From: an uncultured Roseobacter sp.
GTDB taxonomy: Bacteria > Pseudomonadota > Alphaproteobacteria > Rhodobacterales > Rhodobacteraceae
NCBI RefSeq assembly: GCF_947493125.1
Contig: NZ_CANLQB010000004.1
Location: 124,001 to 188,000, forward strand
Direction of reading: 5' to 3'
DNA: 64,000 bases
Positions 37,829-45,560 of this stretch are shown here, piece after piece. How positions within the stretch are numbered: the stretch's first letter is position 1; the number at the start of each line of letters is the position of its first letter. The notes beneath the pieces are model-generated. The model was not told the DNA's origin and searched no databases. It was given only the letters and a program-made list of their open reading frames with translations. The position numbers were made by a program, and so were the translations under genes.

Positions 37829-38626
37829 CTATCTGAAGGGGTCGCTGGGCTGCAGCAGCCGCTGATGGAAGGGCATCAGGTCGTCCAACTGGCAGAACCC
37901 CGCCTTGCGGGCGCAGGGCAGGACGCGCTCGGGGCTGTTGCCGATGTATTCGTAGACAAGCCGCGTCATCCGCGTGCTGGACGAGCTTTCGCGGACCGTC
38001 CGCGCCACATAGCCCACCCAGAAGTTGTTCTGAAAGGAGGTCACGCGGCTGAGGTAGTTGAATGAGGCGGTCATGGCATTCCGGCGTGCGACCGTCGCTG
38101 CGAAACCGTCCTCGATATGCATGATGAAGCCCCGGTATTCCCGCGCCCGCGCATCAGCCGGAATGCCCTGCATCGCCATCGCGATCTTGGGCTCGAAGCC
38201 GCGCAGGAAGGTGTTGTCTCCATCGCGCTTGATCAGCACGAGCCCCCGCACGTATTGATCGTTGCGCACGAAACTGCGGCGGGCGAATTGATAAAATCCG
38301 CTGGGCAGATCCTCTTCGGAGACCGGATGCACCGTCGGGCCCATGAAGTCGCGCAGATACTTGCTGGAGATAGGGCCCGAGCTTGGCCCGATCTGATCCA
38401 CGGGCTCCAGCAAGACGCGGGCATCGACGGAGAAGAACTCGCAGATCCGGGCCAGGACATCCGGGCGCGGAAAGCTTTCGCCGCTGAGGTAGCGGTTGAA
38501 TTGCGTCCGGTTGATCCCGAGATCACGGGCCAGGGCCGAGATGGAGGCGTAATCTGCCGCCAGTCGGCGGAGGTTGGAGCCGAACATGCTGCGTAACTGC
38601 GCCGGTGATCTGGCGGTCAAAGACAT
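37829..38626 (-). CDS. XRE-family transcriptional regulator with C-terminal sensor-like domain
   Basis: 265 residues. An N-terminal Cro/C1-type helix-turn-helix at about 10-65 (NLRRLAADYASISALARDLGIN, then RTQFNRYLSGESFPRPDVL) is followed by a domain of about 190 residues. That domain has DLPSGFYQFARRSF, VLIKRDGDNTFLRGFEPK and YRGFIMHIEDGF, probably a ligand-sensing beta domain. It lies about 100 bases upstream of the Rieske operon on the same strand and probably controls it or is co-transcribed. The ligand is unknown. Confidence 0.85.
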   Translation of the reverse strand: MSLTARSPAQLRSMFGSNLRRLAADYASISALARDLGINRTQFNRYLSGESFPRPDVLARICEFFSVDARVLLEPVDQIGPSSGPISSKYLRDFMGPTVHPVSEEDLPSGFYQFARRSFVRNDQYVRGLVLIKRDGDNTFLRGFEPKIAMAMQGIPADARAREYRGFIMHIEDGFAATVARRNAMTASFNYLSRVTSFQNNFWVGYVARTVRESSSSTRMTRLVYEYIGNSPERVLPCARKAGFCQLDDLMPFHQRLLQPSDPFR

Positions 38627-38739
38627 GCGTCTCCTTCAGGGTTGTCTATCGGCCAGCATATGCGTCTGTGCGCCATCGGCCCTAGCTCTTTCAGGTTGAA
38701 TTGCCGATTTGATGCTAGTTAGCGTCAGTCCCAGTTCGT

Positions 38740-38773
38740 ATTTGTGTCAAGCTTAGTTCAGGGCGACACAAAT
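38740..38773. promoter_or_regulatory. Inverted repeat ATTTGTGTC-N16-GACACAAAT
   Basis: Two perfect 9-base arms separated by 16 bases lie in the 234-base gap between the XRE regulator gene (minus) and the small gene at 38861 (plus). It may be a two-site operator for the XRE regulator or a leader hairpin of the plus-strand gene. Regulator assignment is inferred from position only. Confidence 0.5.
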
Positions 38774-38860
38774 TCCAAGCGTACGGTGCTCATTTTATGA
38801 GGTGCTGTGACGTTAACTTCTTGGTACCAATATAGTGCAGGCAGAAGGATTGGATGTGAC

Positions 38861-39205
38861 ATGATTGGCGTTGTTCTATGGAGCGACGCATCGGACCGCA
38901 AAGCGGTGATTTGGTGCGAAGATCAAGGGGATTTGGCATTTTTGAACTCGGCAGACGAGCTTTTGCAATCGGACGCGTTTTTCGATGCGGGGGATGTGGT
39001 GCAATTCGATATGGAAGTGCAGGCGTCCATGCGGCGGGCCCACAACCCGCGTCTGGTGCTTGAGCAGGCCGGGGCGGGCCTGCCGGATGCGTTGCGTCAA
39101 AGCGTCTCAGACGTCGCGACGTCGGCGTGCACGGCGAAGATCATCCCGTTCGAGCCGCGGGCAGGGCGCGTTGTGGCGGAGCCGTTGCAGGTCTCCGAAG
39201 CCTGA
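38861..39205 (+). CDS. Small orphan protein with cold-shock-like (OB) N-terminal pattern
   Basis: 114 residues from an ATG with AAGGA about 11 bases upstream. The first 50 residues follow the spacing of a cold-shock domain: GVVLWSDASDRKAVIWCED, then GDLAFLN and FFDAGDVVQFDME, although the RNP aromatic motifs are weak. The rest is low-similarity and contains two more cysteines. The gene ends 4 bases before the convergent ilvH stop. Function unknown; nucleic-acid binding is only inferred. Confidence 0.6.
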   Translation: MIGVVLWSDASDRKAVIWCEDQGDLAFLNSADELLQSDAFFDAGDVVQFDMEVQASMRRAHNPRLVLEQAGAGLPDALRQSVSDVATSACTAKIIPFEPRAGRVVAEPLQVSEA

Positions 39206-39209
39206 CGCT

Positions 39210-39770
39210 CTATTCGCCCCGGGAGAGTGCGGCCACACCCGTCCGCGCCACATCCGTCAGACCGAGCGGGCGCATCAGGTCGGCAAAGGCGTCGATCTTG
39301 TCGGGCGCACCGGTGATCTCGAAAACGAAGCTCTCAAGCGTGCTGTCCACCACGCTGGCGCGGAAGATGTCGGCCAGTCGCAGTGCCTCGACCCGCTTGT
39401 CGCCTTGCCCCACAACCTTGAACATCGCGAGCTCCCGCTCCACGCTGGCCCCCTCGACGGTCAGGTCATGCACGTCATGCACTGAAACGATCCGCCCCAG
39501 CTGCGCCTTGATCTGTTCGATCACCTGCGGCGTGCCGGAGGTCACGATGGTGATGCGGCTGAGGTGCCCGGTGTGATCCACTTCCGCGACGGTCAGGCTG
39601 TCGATGTTGTACCCGCGGCCAGAAAAAAGCCCGATCACGCGGGCCAGGACGCCCGGTTCGTTCTCGACCAGCACCGCCAGCGTGTGCCGCTCTACGACAT
39701 CCGAGAAGGTGGGCCGCAGGTTGTAGGCGGAGTGGCTGGTGGAGCCTTTTTTGATCTTTAGGGGGGACAT
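39210..39770 (-). CDS. ilvH: Acetolactate synthase small (regulatory) subunit
   Basis: 186 residues. An N-terminal ACT domain (LAVLVENEPGVLARVIGLFSGRGYNIDSLTV) binds valine for feedback inhibition, and a C-terminal ACT-like half (LAMFKVVGQGDKRVEALRLADIFRA) contacts the catalytic subunit. It acts with IlvI in the first shared step of valine, leucine and isoleucine synthesis. Last gene of the operon; a small exported-protein gene separates it from ilvI. Confidence 0.95.
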   Translation of the reverse strand: MSPLKIKKGSTSHSAYNLRPTFSDVVERHTLAVLVENEPGVLARVIGLFSGRGYNIDSLTVAEVDHTGHLSRITIVTSGTPQVIEQIKAQLGRIVSVHDVHDLTVEGASVERELAMFKVVGQGDKRVEALRLADIFRASVVDSTLESFVFEITGAPDKIDAFADLMRPLGLTDVARTGVAALSRGE

Positions 39771-39802
39771 CGGCAGGTTCCAGTGTGGTTTGTTTTTACG
39801 TG

Positions 39803-40393
39803 TCAGTAGTTCAGAGTGATCGGGATGTAACCCGGAGCGCCGGTTTTGCTAGAGCCCCAGATTTCGTCGAGGTACCAGGCTTGGGCGATGATGATGCTGT
39901 CGAGCAGCGCCGCGTCATCGCCGAGCGATGCCCGCGCCGGGGGCAGTGCAAATGCGAAGGTCGCCACAACACCGGGCTGATTCACAAGTTCATAGCTGTG
40001 AAAGATCACGATGTCTGAGCCGAAGGCGATCCGCTTTCGGTTGGCGTAGGTGTAGCCATCGTTTCCAAGCAGGTTCAGCAGATCCCGCCGGGTTGTCAGA
40101 CCGAAGCGGAGCCCGGCGCCGGCGGAGGGGGCGACCGCGCGGTTCCAGCTGTTTTCCATATAGATGATCGGGCCGAAGTTTCGCGTTGTCACCGACAGAT
40201 CATGACCGTCGGGCATCCGAAACTTCGCGAACCGGTCGGGGCCACTGCTGTCGAGCGCGACAGGACCGCCAAAACTGGCCACTGCCCGTGCGTCAGATCC
40301 GACCTTCACGCCCCCGAAGGTCTGTGCCCCGGCACCGGCCATGGTGAGGGCCAGTGCCAGCGCCGCGAAAAGAAGGCGCCACGACCGGATCAC
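39803..40393 (-). CDS. Exported orphan protein inside the ilvIH operon
   Basis: 196 residues from a GTG that overlaps the ilvI stop. The signal peptide MIRSWRLLFAALALALTMAGAGA|Q is clear. The mature part of about 170 residues has no family I recognise: a GGVKVGSDARAV opening, RMPDGHDLSVTTRNFGPIIYME, and a conserved-looking C-terminus ending GYIPITLNY. It would be periplasmic. ilvH begins 32 bases after its stop. An exported protein between the two acetolactate synthase subunits is unexpected; it probably rides on the operon and shares its attenuation control. Confidence 0.8.
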   Translation of the reverse strand: MIRSWRLLFAALALALTMAGAGAQTFGGVKVGSDARAVASFGGPVALDSSGPDRFAKFRMPDGHDLSVTTRNFGPIIYMENSWNRAVAPSAGAGLRFGLTTRRDLLNLLGNDGYTYANRKRIAFGSDIVIFHSYELVNQPGVVATFAFALPPARASLGDDAALLDSIIIAQAWYLDEIWGSSKTGAPGYIPITLNY

Positions 40394-42141
40394 ACCAGCA
40401 CGCTGCCCTTGCTGTCAATCACGCCCTGTGTCTCCGCTTCGCCCAGCAACATCTCGTTGTGGGCCTTGCCGGAGGGGATCATCGGGAAACAGTTTTCGTG
40501 CTTCTCGACCAGACAGTCGAAGATCACCGGGCCGTCATGCGTGATCATCTCCATGATCGCGTCGTCGAGATCATCCGGGTCGGCACACAGGATGCCCTTG
40601 GCGCCGAAGGCCTCGGCCAGCTTCACGAAATCGGGCAGGGCGTCGGACCAGCTGTGCGAATAGCGCTCACCGTGCAAGAGCTCCTGCCACTGGCGCACCA
40701 TACCGAGGCGTTCGTTGTTCAGGATGAACTGTTTCACCGGCAGGCGGTATTGTACGGCGGTGCCCATCTCCTGCATGTTCATCAGCCAGCTTGCCTCACC
40801 GGCCACGTTGATCACCAGCGCATCGGGGTGCGCCATCTGCACGCCGATAGAGGCGGGGAAACCGTAGCCCATGGTGCCCAGACCACCCGAAGTCATCCAG
40901 CGGTTCGGATCTTCAAAGCCGAGATACTGCGCGGCCCACATCTGGTGCTGGCCGACTTCGGTACAGATGTAGCGGTCGTGCTTCTTGGTCAATTCCTCCA
41001 ACCGCACCAGCGCGTGCTGCGGTTTGATGGTCTTGCCTTTCTGAGTGAACTTGAGGCAGTCGACGGTTTTCCACTCCTCGATCTGCGCCCACCATTTCGC
41101 CAGCGCTTCGGAGTTGGTCTTGCGTCCGCGGGATTTCCAGACCTTCAGGATGTCTTCGAGCACATGGCCCACATCGCCGACAATCGGGATGTCGGTCTTG
41201 ATCACCTTGTTGATTGACGAGGGATCAATGTCGATATGCGCCTTGATCGATTTTGGGCTGAAGGCGTCGATGCGGCCTGTGATCCGGTCGTCAAACCGCG
41301 CGCCGATGTTGATCATCAGGTCGCAGTCGTGCATCGCCATATTGGCCTGGTAGAGCCCGTGCATGCCGAGCATACCGAGCCAATTCTCGCCAGACGCCGG
41401 GTAGCAGCCGAGGCCCATGAGCGTCGAGGTGATCGGGAATCCTGTGACCTTGACCAGCTCGCGCAAGAGCTGGCTGGCCGCCGGGCCGGAGTTGATCACC
41501 CCGCCGCCGGTGTAGAAGATCGGCCTCTTGGCCTTCTCGATCGCGGCGACGAGCTCGGTGATCTCCTCCATGTCGCCCTTCAGCTTCGGCTGATAGTGCG
41601 AGACCGAGGGCTTCGGCGCGTGATAGGTGCCGGTGGCGAACTGCACGTCCTTCGGGATGTCGACCAGCACCGGGCCGGGGCGGCCTTGGGTGGCCACATG
41701 GAAGGCCTCATGGATCACGCCCGAGAGCGCGTCTGTCTCTTTCACCAGCCAATTGTGCTTGGTGCAGGGGCGGGTGATGCCCACCGTGTCGGCCTCCTGG
41801 AACGCGTCAGAGCCGATCATGAAGGTGGGCACTTGGCCCGTGAGCACAATGATCGGGATCGAATCCATCAGCGCATCGGTCAGGCCGGTCACCGCATTGG
41901 TGGCACCGGGCCCGGAGGTCACGAGCACGACACCAGGCTTGCCTGTGGAGCGCGCATAGCCTTCCGCGGCATGCACGGCACCCTGTTCATGGCGCACCAG
42001 AATGTGCCGGATGGCGTTTTGCTGAAAGATCTCGTCGTAGATCGGTAGCACGGCGCCCCCGGGGTAGCCAAAGACGGTGTCCACACCCTGATCGATCAAG
42101 GCTTGGACAATCATTTTTGCTCCGGACATCTGCCGTTTCAT
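40390..42141 (-). CDS. ilvI: Acetolactate synthase large (catalytic) subunit
   Basis: 583 residues, ThDP-, FAD- and Mg-dependent. It makes acetolactate or acetohydroxybutyrate from pyruvate. The N-terminal Pyr domain contains GYPGGAVLPIYD and the catalytic Glu52 in HEQGAVHAAEGYAR. The C-terminal PP domain has the ThDP motif with GEASWLMNMQEM, in which the usual GDG Asp that binds Mg is Glu449, then the Asn of FILNNERLGMVRQWQ. The first gene of the operon, it is preceded by an attenuator (42193-42293). Its start at 42141 has GGAGAAAGAG upstream. Confidence 0.95.
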   Translation of the reverse strand: MKRQMSGAKMIVQALIDQGVDTVFGYPGGAVLPIYDEIFQQNAIRHILVRHEQGAVHAAEGYARSTGKPGVVLVTSGPGATNAVTGLTDALMDSIPIIVLTGQVPTFMIGSDAFQEADTVGITRPCTKHNWLVKETDALSGVIHEAFHVATQGRPGPVLVDIPKDVQFATGTYHAPKPSVSHYQPKLKGDMEEITELVAAIEKAKRPIFYTGGGVINSGPAASQLLRELVKVTGFPITSTLMGLGCYPASGENWLGMLGMHGLYQANMAMHDCDLMINIGARFDDRITGRIDAFSPKSIKAHIDIDPSSINKVIKTDIPIVGDVGHVLEDILKVWKSRGRKTNSEALAKWWAQIEEWKTVDCLKFTQKGKTIKPQHALVRLEELTKKHDRYICTEVGQHQMWAAQYLGFEDPNRWMTSGGLGTMGYGFPASIGVQMAHPDALVINVAGEASWLMNMQEMGTAVQYRLPVKQFILNNERLGMVRQWQELLHGERYSHSWSDALPDFVKLAEAFGAKGILCADPDDLDDAIMEMITHDGPVIFDCLVEKHENCFPMIPSGKAHNEMLLGEAETQGVIDSKGSVLV

Positions 42142-42192
42142 ATCTCTTTCTCCGTGGCGGCCGCTTGTCGGCCTCTGCTACCGTTTGCGCAC

Positions 42193-42219
42193 AAAAAAGC
42201 CCCCGATCTTGGCGGGGGC
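42193..42219 (-). terminator. Attenuator terminator in the ilv leader
   Basis: Read on the minus strand it is GCCCCCG, loop CCAAGAT, CGGGGGC, then TTTTTT: a 7-bp GC stem with a clean T-run, between the leader peptide and ilvI. When the ribosome finishes the leader peptide this hairpin can form and stop transcription before ilvI. Confidence 0.85.
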
Positions 42220-42261
42220 GCATGGGGTCAGAAAATGGTCTACCGTTACCGGCCCATGCGC
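42218..42261 (-). promoter_or_regulatory. Antiterminator pairing in the ilv leader
   Basis: On the minus strand GCGCATGGG (42261-42253, inside the leader reading frame) is complementary over 9 bases to CCCATGCGC (42226-42218), which runs into the first arm of the terminator. If the ribosome stalls at the Leu/Val/Ile codons, this pairing can form and compete with the terminator; if it reaches the leader stop, it masks GCGCATGGG. This is the classic two-state attenuator layout. Confidence 0.7.
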
Positions 42262-42293
42262 GTGTGTCCTACAATGACGACTAGGGGTGTCAT
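42246..42293 (-). CDS. ilv operon leader peptide
   Basis: A 15-residue peptide MTPLVVIVGHTRMGR. Residues 4-8 are Leu-Val-Val-Ile-Val, the three end products of the pathway. AAGGAG lies 8-9 bases before the ATG. It ends with TAA at 42246, upstream of the terminator at 42193-42219. The codons, ribosome site, placement and downstream hairpins together fit transcription attenuation of ilvI and the genes behind it. Confidence 0.85.
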   Translation of the reverse strand: MTPLVVIVGHTRMGR

Positions 42294-42320
42294 GTCAGAT
42301 GGCTCCTTCGTGCTGCCGGG

Positions 42321-42349
42321 ACATTAGAAGTGGCACATAGGGCCGTCAA
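42321..42349 (-). promoter_or_regulatory. Candidate sigma-70-type promoter of the ilv operon
   Basis: On the minus strand TTGACG, 17 bases, TAATGT. The -35 matches five of six consensus bases; the -10 is weak. It would start the transcript some 20 bases before the leader peptide ATG. Chosen for spacing and position only. Confidence 0.4.
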
Positions 42350-42464
42350 GGACCTATTACGCAAAAAAATATGTCGCTGCGGCAATTTTTTGCGCCACTT
42401 CCTTTCGTATGGCGCGTGCCTGGCGACATTTTGCGAAAATATGATGCTGGAACGGAGGTTTGGC

Positions 42465-43187
42465 TCAGGCGTTTTCGATGCTTTCGATGTCTTGTCGGGC
42501 GGAGAAGGTCAGTTCCTGCACTTCTTCGGCGAGCACCTTGAATTCCTGCGCGATGATCGCGAGGCCCTTGCCTGCTTCGCCTGCGCGAGAAGCCTCAACC
42601 GAGGCGTTGATCGACATGGAGCGCACGTATTTGCCGATCCGCTCCAACCGGCTGAGCCCTTCGCCGAGGCGGGTGGCCGACTGCATGGCGCGCTCCAACT
42701 GGAGGGCCCGACCGTCCTCGATGTATTTCCAGATATGCTCGGTAAGTGCGGTGACGACCTCGAAGAAGTCGCCCTGCGCGTAGGCCACATAGCTGTCGAA
42801 GTCGGAGGGCTTAACACCGTCGTCACCGAGGGCGGCATCCCGCAGGCTGTCGGTCATGTCGGCCATGCGGCTGATTGTGGCCATCCGGCTGGTCTGATCC
42901 TGTGCGATGGTGGCGAGCCAGCCGCTGAGTTCTTCCGGCAGGTCCGTGAACGTGCTTTGGCCGCGCAGCACATCATAGGTGTGGCGCAGCTTCTCGGTAT
43001 GGGCCTGCGCATCTGCTTGGAGAGATTCGCGTTGGTCGTCGGTACGGTCGGACGCCAGCTGGCTGATCGCCAGTGCCATGCGCATCACCAGCGCGCGCAT
43101 GGTGGCGACACGGTCGATGGCAGAGCGATAGGGCAGGGTGTCGATGGTCGCCGCGTCGGGCGCCGTGATCTCGGTTTGTGCATTCAT
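42465..43187 (-). CDS. Soluble chemotaxis-signalling-like protein (second copy)
   Basis: 240 residues, no signal peptide or membrane segment. The C-terminal region SINASVEASRAGEAGKGLAII, then QEFKVLAEEVQELTF resembles the tip of chemoreceptor signalling helices. The N-terminal two thirds are helical with no recognised domain. It shares layout with the protein at 12492-13178 and is probably a paralogue. It lies 53 bases before the stop of the response-regulator gene's direction of travel, on the same strand, so it may be co-transcribed with the two-component system. Confidence 0.75.
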   Translation of the reverse strand: MNAQTEITAPDAATIDTLPYRSAIDRVATMRALVMRMALAISQLASDRTDDQRESLQADAQAHTEKLRHTYDVLRGQSTFTDLPEELSGWLATIAQDQTSRMATISRMADMTDSLRDAALGDDGVKPSDFDSYVAYAQGDFFEVVTALTEHIWKYIEDGRALQLERAMQSATRLGEGLSRLERIGKYVRSMSINASVEASRAGEAGKGLAIIAQEFKVLAEEVQELTFSARQDIESIENA

Positions 43188-43240
43188 GCAACCGGTCTAG
43201 ACCGCGCATGCTTAACAAAGCTTCAACACCCGCGCGGTGC

Positions 43241-43891
43241 TCAGAATCGCGCGCCGGTGCCTTGCAGCACACCATGCTCCAATGCGTAGCGGGTGAGGCC
43301 CGCCGTGCTCGAAATGCCCAACTTGCGTTTGATGTTCTTCCGGTGGGTCTCGACCGTGCGCACGGAAATATCGAGTGCAATCGCCACCTCCTTGTTCGAC
43401 TTGCCTTGGGCCAGTTGCAGCAGGATCGTCTGCTCTCGGCCTGTCAAAGCCTCGCGCACGTCGGCCTGCTTGGGCTCGAGCGATCCGCGCGCACCGGTGC
43501 AGAGATAACGCTCGCCCGACATCACCACATCGATGGCCTGCTTGATTTCATCGGTAGGCACGTCTTTGAGCACATAGCCCATGGCACCGTGGCTGAGCGC
43601 GGAGGAGATGTATTCGGGGCTGTCGTGCATCGAGAGAACAAGGACCCGCGTGTCTGGGCGCTGCTCGAGGATGATCTCGGTTGCCGTCAGCCCACCCATG
43701 TCGGGCATGTTGAGATCCATCAGGATCACATCCGGATCGAGCGCCGGCACCCGCGCAATGGCGTCCCGTGCCGTGTTGCAGGTGCCGACGACGTCAATGT
43801 CGTCGTAGCTTTCCAGGATCGACTGTATGCCTTCGGCGACCATGGGGTGGTCATCGACAATGAGGATCTTGATCGGAGTGGGGTCGGTCAT
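43241..43891 (-). CDS. Response regulator, NarL/FixJ (LuxR-type HTH) family
   Basis: 216 residues. The receiver domain holds the acidic pair in IVDDHP and phosphoacceptor Asp59 in VILMDLNMPDMGG, then a C-terminal LuxR-type helix-turn-helix (LTGREQTILLQLAQGKSNKEVA, then TVETHRKNIKRKLGI). It binds DNA when phosphorylated by the sensor kinase encoded just upstream; the two genes overlap by ATGA. The divergent TRAP operon is the likely target. Confidence 0.95.
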   Translation of the reverse strand: MTDPTPIKILIVDDHPMVAEGIQSILESYDDIDVVGTCNTARDAIARVPALDPDVILMDLNMPDMGGLTATEIILEQRPDTRVLVLSMHDSPEYISSALSHGAMGYVLKDVPTDEIKQAIDVVMSGERYLCTGARGSLEPKQADVREALTGREQTILLQLAQGKSNKEVAIALDISVRTVETHRKNIKRKLGISSTAGLTRYALEHGVLQGTGARF

Positions 43892-45309
43892 GCGGGTACT
43901 GTGGGTCGTTCTGAGGTTTCACGTTCGGGCGGCAGGAGGTGGGAGAGCGGTACGGTGACCTCAATGATCGTGCCGTCGGTACCGCGGGGTTTGGCGAGGC
44001 GCAGTTGCCCCTCAAGCTGTTCGACACGCTCCTGCATGTTGCGCAGCCCAAGCCCGCCGGTGGGGCCATCTTCGGGCAGCCCGCGGCCGTTGTCCTCGAT
44101 CCGCAGGGTTGCGCCCTTCTTGTGGCCGCGCAGGTCTATCTTCACATGGCTGGCCTGAGAATGGCGCTCGACATTGGTCAGCGCTTCCTGCGCGATGCGG
44201 TACATGGCGATCTTGGCCTCGCCATCGAGACGGTTGCGGAAGACGACCGTCTGGAAGCTGACGTCGATGCCGGTGCGTTCCTGAAAATCTTCCGCCAGTG
44301 CCTTGATCGCGGGGCCAAGACCGAGGTCGTCGAGCACCCCTGGGCGCAGGTCGCGGCTGATCCGGCGCACTTCGGAGATGGCCTCACCCAGCGTTTCGAT
44401 CCCCTTCTTCAGCGGCTCTCCGGCGCTTGGATCATCCCGGTCAAATTTGCGGCGCGCGGTGTCGAGCGCATAGCGGACGCCCACGAGCAACTGGCTGATG
44501 CCGTCATGCAGCTCGCGCGCGACGCGGCCGCGCTCCTCTTCCTGTGCGTCCAGCACCCGTTGAGTGAGCTTTTTCAGCTTTGCGTCGGCCAAGCGGCGTT
44601 CGCGGATGTTGAGGCCCATGCCGGTCAGGAAGACGGCGAGCAGGGCGGCGAGGGTGATCATGCCGATATAGAAGAACGTCTGCTGCACCCGCGCCTCAAC
44701 ATCCGCACGGGCCGAGGCGACGGTGGCGAGCACATCGTCAATGAAGACACCGGTGCCCACCGCCCACCGCCAACTGGGGAAACTGGTGACATAGGTGATC
44801 ATCCGTGCCTCCTCGCCGGTCGAGGGTTTGGGCCAGAGATAGCTATGATAGCCCGCGCCCGACCGGGCGATCTCGATGAGCTCATCGACAATCGGGGTGC
44901 CTTCGCTGTCGGTGAGCCCGGACCAGTTGCGGTTGATCATCTCGGTCTGGCGCGGGCTGACGAGGTTGGTGCCGTCGTAATCATAGACGAAGAAGAACCC
45001 GTCCGTCCCGTAGATCATCGCCGACAGGATTTGAGCGACGCGGTCCTGGGCTTCGCGGTCGTCGGGTGCCGCGTTGCCGTATATGAAGTAGAACCCGTTG
45101 CGGGCCTGGGTCACGTAATTGGCCAGTTCGGCCTTCTTGGCTTCCAAGAGCTGTGTCTCGAGCGCCTTGATTTCGCGCTCGGCCAGCGTCCGTGACTGGT
45201 AGGCCACGAGCACGGCAATCGCCGCCACCGCCGCAATCAGCGGGACGGTGGCCACCAGCGACAGCTTTTGCGCATAGCTGGGGCGGAAAAGAGCGCCGAG
45301 CCGTTTCAT
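43888..45309 (-). CDS. Sensor histidine kinase, NarX/DegS type with periplasmic Cache domain
   Basis: 473 residues. TM1 is at about 16-36, and a periplasmic single-Cache domain at about 40-208 contains YGTDGFFFVYDYDGTNLVSP and WRWAVGTGVFIDDV. TM2 lies at about 212-232. A HisKA_3 domain holds the phosphorylated His268 in RELHDGISQLLVGVRYA, and the ATPase domain has EALTNVERHSQA and DNGRGLP. Cache domains of this form often bind small carboxylates. The start at 45309 places TM1 near the N-terminus; longer frames add an Arg-rich tail. Divergent from the TRAP operon, which suggests the transported acid is the signal. Confidence 0.93.
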   Translation of the reverse strand: MKRLGALFRPSYAQKLSLVATVPLIAAVAAIAVLVAYQSRTLAEREIKALETQLLEAKKAELANYVTQARNGFYFIYGNAAPDDREAQDRVAQILSAMIYGTDGFFFVYDYDGTNLVSPRQTEMINRNWSGLTDSEGTPIVDELIEIARSGAGYHSYLWPKPSTGEEARMITYVTSFPSWRWAVGTGVFIDDVLATVASARADVEARVQQTFFYIGMITLAALLAVFLTGMGLNIRERRLADAKLKKLTQRVLDAQEEERGRVARELHDGISQLLVGVRYALDTARRKFDRDDPSAGEPLKKGIETLGEAISEVRRISRDLRPGVLDDLGLGPAIKALAEDFQERTGIDVSFQTVVFRNRLDGEAKIAMYRIAQEALTNVERHSQASHVKIDLRGHKKGATLRIEDNGRGLPEDGPTGGLGLRNMQERVEQLEGQLRLAKPRGTDGTIIEVTVPLSHLLPPERETSERPTVPA

Positions 45310-45487
45310 GGCAGACTGGTTACGTGGAAATCGCGGCGAATCAAAGTCTGATCGGGGGCGTCGAAACGGCCCAAACCGCGGGCGCACGACCTCACCTCGC
45401 CAAAATCGGCCAAAAAATATGACCAAAACGATCTAAATGCCGCCGATCTACGCAGTACTAGGTATTTCATTTGGAATCCGCTTGGCT

Positions 45488-45501
45488 AGTGTGGCCACAC
45501 T
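45488..45501. promoter_or_regulatory. 14-bp palindrome upstream of the TRAP operon
   Basis: AGTGTGGCCACACT is a perfect palindrome 60 bases before the TRAP binding-protein start, within the 250-base gap to the divergent sensor kinase gene. It may be the operator of the local LuxR-type response regulator. Not matched to a known consensus. Confidence 0.45.
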
Positions 45502-45560
45502 CGAAACAGCCCGGGCGAACTTCCGCGCCACGGGCGATATATCTGGGAGGAATATCCAAA

